From Apoda limacodes (lineage: Eukaryota > Arthropoda > Insecta > Lepidoptera > Limacodidae): a DNA stretch of 64,000 nt. The notes below the pieces were generated by a model. That model was not told the DNA's origin. It ran no database searches and saw only the letters and a list, made by a program, of their open reading frames with translations. Position 1 is the stretch's first letter, and each line of letters opens with the position of its first letter. Below, piece by piece: positions 58,051 to 64,000 of the stretch. Both the position numbers and the translations under genes were made by a program. The stretch lies in assembly GCA_946406115.1 (NCBI GenBank), contig OX291540.1, forward strand, positions 6,134,563 through 6,198,562, given 5' to 3'.

Positions 58051-58278
58051 TAAAAAACAATTTAATGCTGATTGAAATAGTTTCTGCTGTATTTTTATTT
58101 ATTTTTTTCTTTATAAAAGTTGCGTTCAGAAATTTAACTACATGACATTGTCATCGAATACTAAGAATGATATTTTTGAAGTAAGCTACCTATATGAATT
58201 TTACTGTAATCATCAATATTGAGTAGGTACTTTTATAACATTTATGACTTTAATTAAAATATGTAAGATTAAATATTA

Positions 58279-59146
58279 GGTCCTTAGATATGAAATTTAT
58301 GTTTTATAGAACTGGCCACTTTGATCTCAAAAAGCCGGCGCTTTGTTAAGAATTGCAAATTCAAATTTATTTTTATTTTAAGCTTGTCTATTTGTGTTTC
58401 GAATGTAATAATTTATTTGTTTTTGCGTCATTCAATTTTGCTTCGACATCGTTCTGTGCTTAATGTGGAAAACATAAAATATCGCATTATTTTCGAATCC
58501 GAATTCCATCGTAGCACTAGCGCTGCAGAAACAGCTCGAAGGATTGATGTGTACGTAGAAGCTACTGTAACAGAAAAAACAGTACGGTTTTGGTTCCAAC
58601 GCTTTCGTTCTGGAAATTTTAACCTCCAGAACAAACCTCGTGGTCGGCCGGGGACCCTATTTGTCAATAAGGAATTGAAAGTGATCGTGGAATTGGATCC
58701 ATCTCAAACCACGTCAGATTTAGCTGCAGGCTTCGGTGTGAGTGATAAAACCATTTTGAATCATCTGCTGCTTCAGAACAACGCTAGACCACACACTGCA
58801 CAACAGACGGTGGCGAAACTAAAGGCGCTAGGATTGGAATGTTTCCGTCACCCACCATACTCCCCGGACCTTGCCCCAACCGATTACCACTTTCTTCGGA
58901 ATTTGGAAAATTTCTTAATTGAAAAAAAATTCAATTCAGATGAGACAGTCCAAAACACCTTCAAAGATTTGTTGATTTTCGCTCCCGCAATTTTTTCAGC
59001 AAAGGAATCATTGAACTCCCTTTAAAATGGCAAAAGTGCATAGATTACAACGGTACCTACTTTGACTGATTAAATAAAAAAATATAAAGCAAAAAAATTT
59101 AGTTTTGCTCTTTCCATATAAAACATCAATTTCATATGTAAGGACC
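58279..59146 (+). mobile_element. internally deleted mariner element
   Basis: The terminal repeats are GGTCCTTAGATATGAAATTT and, in complement from the right, GGTCCTTACATATGAAATTG; both continue GATGTTTTATA-like, about 31 bp with two or three mismatches. TA lies at 58277-58278 and 59147-59148, the canonical mariner target. At 868 bp it is ~400 bp shorter than typical mariners (~1.3 kb), the loss being in the transposase. Confidence 0.92.
58465..59025 (+). pseudogene. mariner transposase with central deletion
   Basis: The open frame is annotated from 58321, but homology starts at the GTG of VENIKYRIIFESEF (58465), once probably ATG. Then: helix-turn-helix region STSAAETARRID and VRFWFQRFRSGNFNLQNKPR, linker GRPGTLFVNKELK, second DNA-binding part TTSDLAAGFGVSDKT. 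The sequence jumps from NHLL to LQNNARPHTAQQ, so the first catalytic Asp region is gone. The second Asp of the DNARPH box is Asn. The third, in YSPDLAPTDYHF, is present at the D34D spacing. The C-terminus is shifted. The protein could bind terminal repeats but not cut. Confidence 0.92.
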
Positions 59147-60369
59147 TAATATTTGTTCCGATAGTTGAATCGATTTTGCCGTCGGTTTTTTACTACTAAA
59201 ACCAGCCTTTTCGTGCTGGAGCGATAATCTGAAAAAAAATCGCTGTATAATTTACCTACACATGCGCGATTTTTTCTATATTTTACTAGCTGACCGCGCA
59301 AACGTTGCTTCTCTGTAGCACGACATAGGGGAAGAAGTAGAAAGTCGAGGGAGCCCTCTCCCTTTTCCCCCTCCAAATATTAGTTACACTACTCCATTTT
59401 AATAAAGCGAAAACTAATTTAAAACAAATGCCACTCACATACAGAAATATTCTACAGTAAGTTTTCAAATACCTAATCGAAAATTAAAGCGAGCTTACAA
59501 ATACACAAAGCCAACTGCAAACGTTCTAAATCGCTTTACCAAATTGATTTTCCCAACACAGGGCCAGCCACTTGCCTGAAATGGAGCTGGAAAGCTACTT
59601 TATTTGTTCTACTGCACAAACAATGCCCTACCGTATCGGATTTACAAATTTACAAAGGATTTACAAGTAAAATTGGTTCAGTTCCTTTTATTTTTACCGA
59701 AGTTATCAATTTATTACCAAAATGTTTTCTTTTCCATACAAATTAGTTTAGGCTCCATAGTACTGGGAGCGATGAGAATACATATGGAATGCTTATAGCT
59801 TAGCGATGGAAAATCATACGTCTATTTTAAAAATAATTTTAATTTTATTGTGACTTGTGGTTGTATAATAAAAAGACAAAAAGTACTCAGTTAAATAAAT
59901 CGTAAATATGACTAAAAACGTGCTTTTTGTACCATTTAACTTAATTTTTATTGAAAACTGTACCTGAAGAAAATATTTCAAGTCTGGATTTTTATTTAAA
60001 ATGTAAAATTGTACAAGAATCCATGCTTATGCGGCCGGCAACTAATAAAGCGCTTTATTTTGTTGACTTGTGTTATGTTTGTTTGTTGAAACTAACCTTT
60101 GAAAACCCTGTAATAGTTAGTGATAGTTTTGCAATTCAAAGAGCAGGACTAAGCACATAGCTTTATTACTTGATAGCCAAAACATGCTTTAAATTATGTA
60201 CACATTTTAATTTTTAACTTTTTCTACGTCAAAAGACTACCCTTGAACTACTTAATAGAAATAACATTGATAACTTGTAGTAAAGACAAATATTTTTATC
60301 GGGAGGCCCATGTAAACAATTAATAAAATTTAAGTTCGAACTATAGAAGAATAGTGGACAACTTCACTT
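59147..60369. other. AT-rich stretch, one repeat-like start
   Basis: ACTAGCTGACCGCGCAAACG at 59285 resembles the opening of a common lepidopteran dispersed repeat (TAGCTGACCCGCGCAAC). No body or end could be followed. Other frames have no motif. Confidence 0.4.
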
Positions 60370-60960
60370 CTAGTCCTTTTTATGGTTCCCTACCCAAAGG
60401 CATTTGCACTTGTTGCAACGGTGATGCTGCGCATAAAGGCAAATCGGATGTGAAGAAACTATAGAGAACCGGTCCAAGAACTGAGTCTTGTGTCACTCTA
60501 GCCTCCATGTCATAGAAGCTTGATCTTGTTTTTTCTTCTTCTGTTTGACATGCAATGTTCCTTCAAAGAGGTGGGACTCGATGAGAGGAAACATAGTAGG
60601 TATGCGGAAGATTTTCATTAGTTTTATCCTGCAATCCTTTGTGCCATTCGCGAGTGAAAGCTTACTTTAGATGCATCGAGAAAGCTGCGGAACAGTAGTT
60701 TTTGCGGTCGACGCACTGTCTAATAGTGTTTAACACTCTGTGAATTTGTTCGATGTTTCAGTGAGATTTGCGGTTTGGGTTCCGCTTTTGGTGAGTTCGT
60801 ATTATAGCCCAGTTGTCTGTGACTAATTGTACTCTGGTGAGAAAAATCCTTTCCTACAAATTGGAGAGACGATCCGAACTTGGCCGGTAAGATTTCGATG
60901 TCTGCCCCGCGTTCTGAGGGATAGATAGAGGTTCAAGGCTAACGGATTCCAAAAAGAACC
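60370..60960 (-). pseudogene. Jockey-clade reverse transcriptase fragment
   Basis: On the minus strand and across frameshifts: RQLGYNTNSPKAEPKP and HRTNSQSVKHY (around 60740-60830), then LLFRSFLDASK.AFTREWHK (about 60640-60700), where Jockey elements have CCAAFLDV.QAFDRVWH, then ARVTQDSVLGPVLYSFFTSD (about 60430-60500), the AGVPQG.VLGP.LY box. It stops before the catalytic ADD. Stops are frequent. Both sides end without visible duplication. Confidence 0.75.
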
Positions 60961-61977
60961 ATATTATTAATTTCTAAAGTACCTACATTGTTTGTTCACA
61001 TCACACTACTACATTTTCGGTAAAGGAGTACACAAGGATACCTGAATGTGAAAGACATCAGAAGTTCAGATTTCGCACTGTCATTTTTAATACACAAACT
61101 TCCAGTCCCAAGTTTTCCTTAAGGAGGTAAATTAAGCAAAACCCGTAACTAGTGCTCGCCTACGTTATAATAGGAACCTCTGTGGAATAGTTCGAGTTCC
61201 TCCAAATTCAGTAGATTAAAAGAAGTACAAAAAAAACCACGTGAGAAACACGTCTGTCACTAACAAAGTTAATATTTGAAGTACATAATAATTTATTATC
61301 AACGCACGGTCGCGCCACACGGATGCGTGACCAGTGAGCCGGCTTTTTTTTGTAACTTACCTATCCCCAAACATCTAGCGACTTGAGTATGCTAGCATTA
61401 GTGAGTGAGAGGTTTGGACCTTAAATCGGTTGCGTGGGCGCAATGCATTACAGCGGGCATTTGTACTACTAATATTTGTTGCCATAGGTACATAACATTG
61501 CGTTGCGTAACAAGCCAGTGATTTACGGACAATCATATAGATCTCTAAAAGCATTCTTAAAATCTTGCACTTAGACTCAAGTTCTGAACGCCTCTTGTCA
61601 GTTAGAGATTTTAAACTTACGCGTTTTTTACTCATTTTACATCGAAACGGCGGCACTCAAAAAAGGTACGTTTCCGTACACTTACAGTCGCGTTAATAAT
61701 CAATAAAAAAAATTTACTAACTGACTTCACTTACCTATTCAACAAACAGCACCAAGTTGCCGATAATTACGTATTGTCGGTCGCCATTTTGAATGAGTCA
61801 CTCTGCCGCGTACCGAGGGCGTCAACTCCTACGCAGCCAGACGCACTGCTCTGTTTTATATATTATCTTCATCAAATTTTACTCACAAAATTATGAACTA
61901 AAATATTTACCAAATACTGTCGATAGCGGGACGTAAAGTAATTACATTGTTTCTTACAATTCGTTAAGTTCATTAGT
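60961..61977. other. stretch with nothing recognised
   Basis: The 93-codon minus frame at 61375-61656 (SKKRVSLKSLTDKRRSELES) is Lys/Arg-rich and faintly protein-like but matches no family I know. Confidence 0.4.
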
Positions 61978-62300
61978 TTTTAGGATTCCGTACCCCAAAA
62001 GGAAAAAAGGAACCCTTATAGGATAAATTTGAAGTCCGTCTATCTGTCTGTCAACCCTTTTCTCAGCAACGCGTGACGGTATCAAGTTGAAATTTATATC
62101 AAATACCTACTAATGTCTACGGTCGCATATGAAGCTGTAAAAATTCAAGCTTATAACTCAACGCAATAAAGAAATACGGACGAAATACGGCCATTTTTGT
62201 CACATATTTTGGCATTCACCAATAACTATGGGGTACTTCCCGATGTTCTAAAATCATGAAATTTGACACGAAGCAAGTTCCTTCATTACAAATATTAAAT
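61978..62300 (-). repeat. dispersed repeat, minus copy 1
   Basis: It opens with the complement of the family end (AGGATTCCGTACCCCAAAAG) and continues CCGTCTATCTGTCTGTCAAC, TATCAAGTTGAAATTTATAT, AAAATTCAAGCTTATAACTC and ACGGCCATTTTTGTCACAT. A second copy follows (62340-62900), interrupted by one arm of the inverted repeat pair. Confidence 0.65.
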
Positions 62301-62339
62301 AAAACCGAAATCGTTTATTTGTTATCATAACACATAAAA

Positions 62340-62900
62340 AAAAGTCAGTCTGTCTGTCAAGACCCTTTTACTCAACTGCAGGTATCAATTTGAAATTAAT
62401 ATCAAATACTAAAGTCTACAGTCACTTAAAGTTTAAATTTCTACAATCGATTAAATATGCATCGCGACCTGATGGAAAGCTCCCTTGTTTAATCCCAAGG
62501 TGCCAACCCTGTTTAATACAGTACTAGGTACACGTAAGAACATAAAAGAGTTTACTAAATACAGCATATCCTTAATAAGTTTTTTTTAGAATCTCTGTAG
62601 ATAAAGCAGATGAAATGAATTAACAGAATAATCAAATTCAACCACATAAATAAAGTCAGAACATGTCATCGTAATGCAATTCCTTAACACATCAATAATA
62701 TTCAGGAAATCGTCCACGTTCATTGAATATTAACATGTACGACACGTACGAATAAAAAAATCAAGCTTTTAAGTCTATGCAATAAAAAGTATGGCTTACG
62801 ATAATTTTTGTCGCATATCTTGGCCAAATAAAATGGAAACCTATCATGACATTAAAATTTGGAAGAACTATCTACATATAATAAATTCGCACTTGGCACA
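62340..62900 (-). repeat. dispersed repeat, minus copy 2, split
   Basis: The first part (62343-62470: GTCAGTCTGTCTGTCAAGAC, TATCAATTTGAAATTAATAT) and the second (62757-62900: AAATCAAGCTTTTAAGTC, TTTTTGTCGCATATCTTGGC) follow the order of copy 1. The sequence between them is the left arm of the inverted pair, so that arm probably inserted here. Confidence 0.5.
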
Positions 62901-64000
62901 TTTTTTTCCTAACTACTGCCTACTGTTGTTGGTGACAGATGGCTTTCACAACTACACGGACTAACTAACATTTGCGGTGGTGCTGCTTGCACGCTGCTGC
63001 GAAAAGTTGGCCAGGGCAACTGTTCTTAAAAACTACTCCTTTACCATCGCTTTGTATAATTATTAAAATCTAAATAGTCAAAGCAACCAGGTAAAGAGAT
63101 ATATTTTATAGATACAAGGTATTGCGCTTAATATTGCTTTTCGTCGCCGGCGACGAAGTATTATGTATGTGTTTGTTTGTATAAGCTGTGTTCGCGGCAT
63201 TTTCGCGGGCGCCAAAGCGCTTTGACAGAGTCGATAATTGCGTGCCTAGGGTTTCTATAGGCTATTTAGACCCCCCTATTGAACAGAAAATAAAAAGTTT
63301 AACTTATTAATATCTTCTCTACACATATGAAAGAGTAAACTAACTGATATATGTCTAAACATATGTATTAAATGTGTCTATACTATGTTTAAGCACTGCT
63401 CAAACTACAGGGTCTTATAGGCTTGAAATATTGCACTGTTATAGTGTAGGCGAGGACACAGAAAGGATTTTGCAGAATTCAGAACCTAAGGGAGGAAATA
63501 TTGGGAGTTGGAAGTTTTTATCTAAATGCATAATAATTTATATTTGGCATTCAGGTTAAAAATTAAGATTGACTTCTCCCATGGTTTTTTGGAAAACCAT
63601 CCCCCATAATAGGGAATGAATATTTGTATGAGAATTCCGTTATTTCTGTAGGTGATATCACTTTTTTTTTGAACGTCCATTGGTAGTCGAGAGAATAAGT
63701 TAGTATTTTTAAAAATCTAGCAAAGTAACACACATTCAAAGTTTTGGTCGTTTAGTTACAATAACTAGGCGTTACGTTAGTGACTCTTCTTGACGATTTC
63801 CTGAATATTATCAATGTGTTAAGGCATTGCATTACGATGAAATGTTCTGACTTTATTTATGTAGTTGAATTTGATTATTCTGTTAATTCATTTCATCTGC
63901 TTTATCTACGAAGAATCTAAAAAAAACCTATTAAGGATATTCTGTATTTAGTAAACTCTTTAATGTTCTTACGTGTGGTACTGTATGAACCAGGGTTGGC
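62502..64000. repeat. inverted pair of ~210-bp repeats, right copy at window edge
   Basis: 62502-62714 (GCCAACCCTGTTTAATACAG to ATTCAGGAAATCGTC) matches, in complement, 63792-64000 over its whole length with few differences. Spacing is 1077 bp. It may be one foldback element whose right end lies just beyond 64000, or two separate copies of a short element in opposite orientation. The splitting of the dispersed repeat around the left arm alone favours the second view. Confidence 0.8.
63141..63156. repeat. 16-bp perfect palindrome
   Basis: TCGTCGCCGGCGACGA is its own reverse complement and is GC-rich in AT-rich surroundings. Role unknown. Confidence 0.6.

Overview
The window looks like a gene-poor, AT-rich stretch of a lepidopteran (moth or butterfly) nuclear genome. 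Evidence for this is that the interspersed repeats are of types I know from Lepidoptera. These include the dispersed element that starts GGCCAAGTGCGAGTCGGACT and ends in TACGGAACC, the non-LTR 3' tail with CATCAGGCGGACCGTA, tRNA-derived SINE heads, RTE/Jockey/CR1-type retrotransposon remains, and hAT, mariner and Harbinger DNA elements. I see no rRNA gene, no convincing intact host gene, no CRISPR array and no bacterial-style operon. Most open frames in the window are chance or lie inside repeats.

Layout. 1-5 kb: a possible exon end at the very start, a small inverted-repeat element, a textbook non-autonomous hAT element (818-1542, 8-bp duplication CTTAGGTT) and truncated non-LTR tails. 6.2-12.7 kb: the most striking part. 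A 5.33-kb foldback element (6368-11697) has very long, near-identical inverted arms filled with about 325-bp tandem units and is flanked by the 5-bp duplication TGAAA. 165 bp beyond it lies a 5'-truncated RTE retrotransposon (11862-12687) with a 13-bp duplication. If both insertions are ignored, the flanks line up as one open frame of about 89 codons preceded by a plausible splice acceptor, so a host exon may have been broken here. 13-20 kb: a Penelope-like GIY-YIG endonuclease remnant, dispersed repeats and a Harbinger-like element holding a broken transposase start. 20-26 kb: two reverse transcriptase pseudogenes of the family whose 3' tail is scattered through the window, a 45-bp minisatellite and an (AT)n tract.

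27-29.4 kb: an RTE remnant, then a Jockey-type 3' region split by a 1.64-kb hAT element. A second Jockey copy at 54.8-55.9 kb shows the uninterrupted target. 29-39 kb is mostly unrecognised, with SINE-like copies, a small inverted-repeat element and a tandem duplication. 39.1-42.2 kb holds a degraded CR1-group non-LTR element with a 241-residue RT fragment and a probable long 3' UTR. 44-53 kb is largely featureless apart from dispersed repeats, a candidate promoter plus first exon (49.39-49.65 kb) and a 400-bp TIR element. 53.4-64 kb has an RTE fragment, Jockey fragments, a tRNA-like SINE head, a foldback MITE (57470-58050), an internally deleted mariner (58279-59146) and, at the right edge, an inverted pair of about 210-bp repeats whose outer copy runs off the window.

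The pieces do not form a pathway. They record repeated, often nested, transposition. The best candidate for something undescribed is the giant foldback element, which would give a kilobase-scale hairpin RNA if transcribed.
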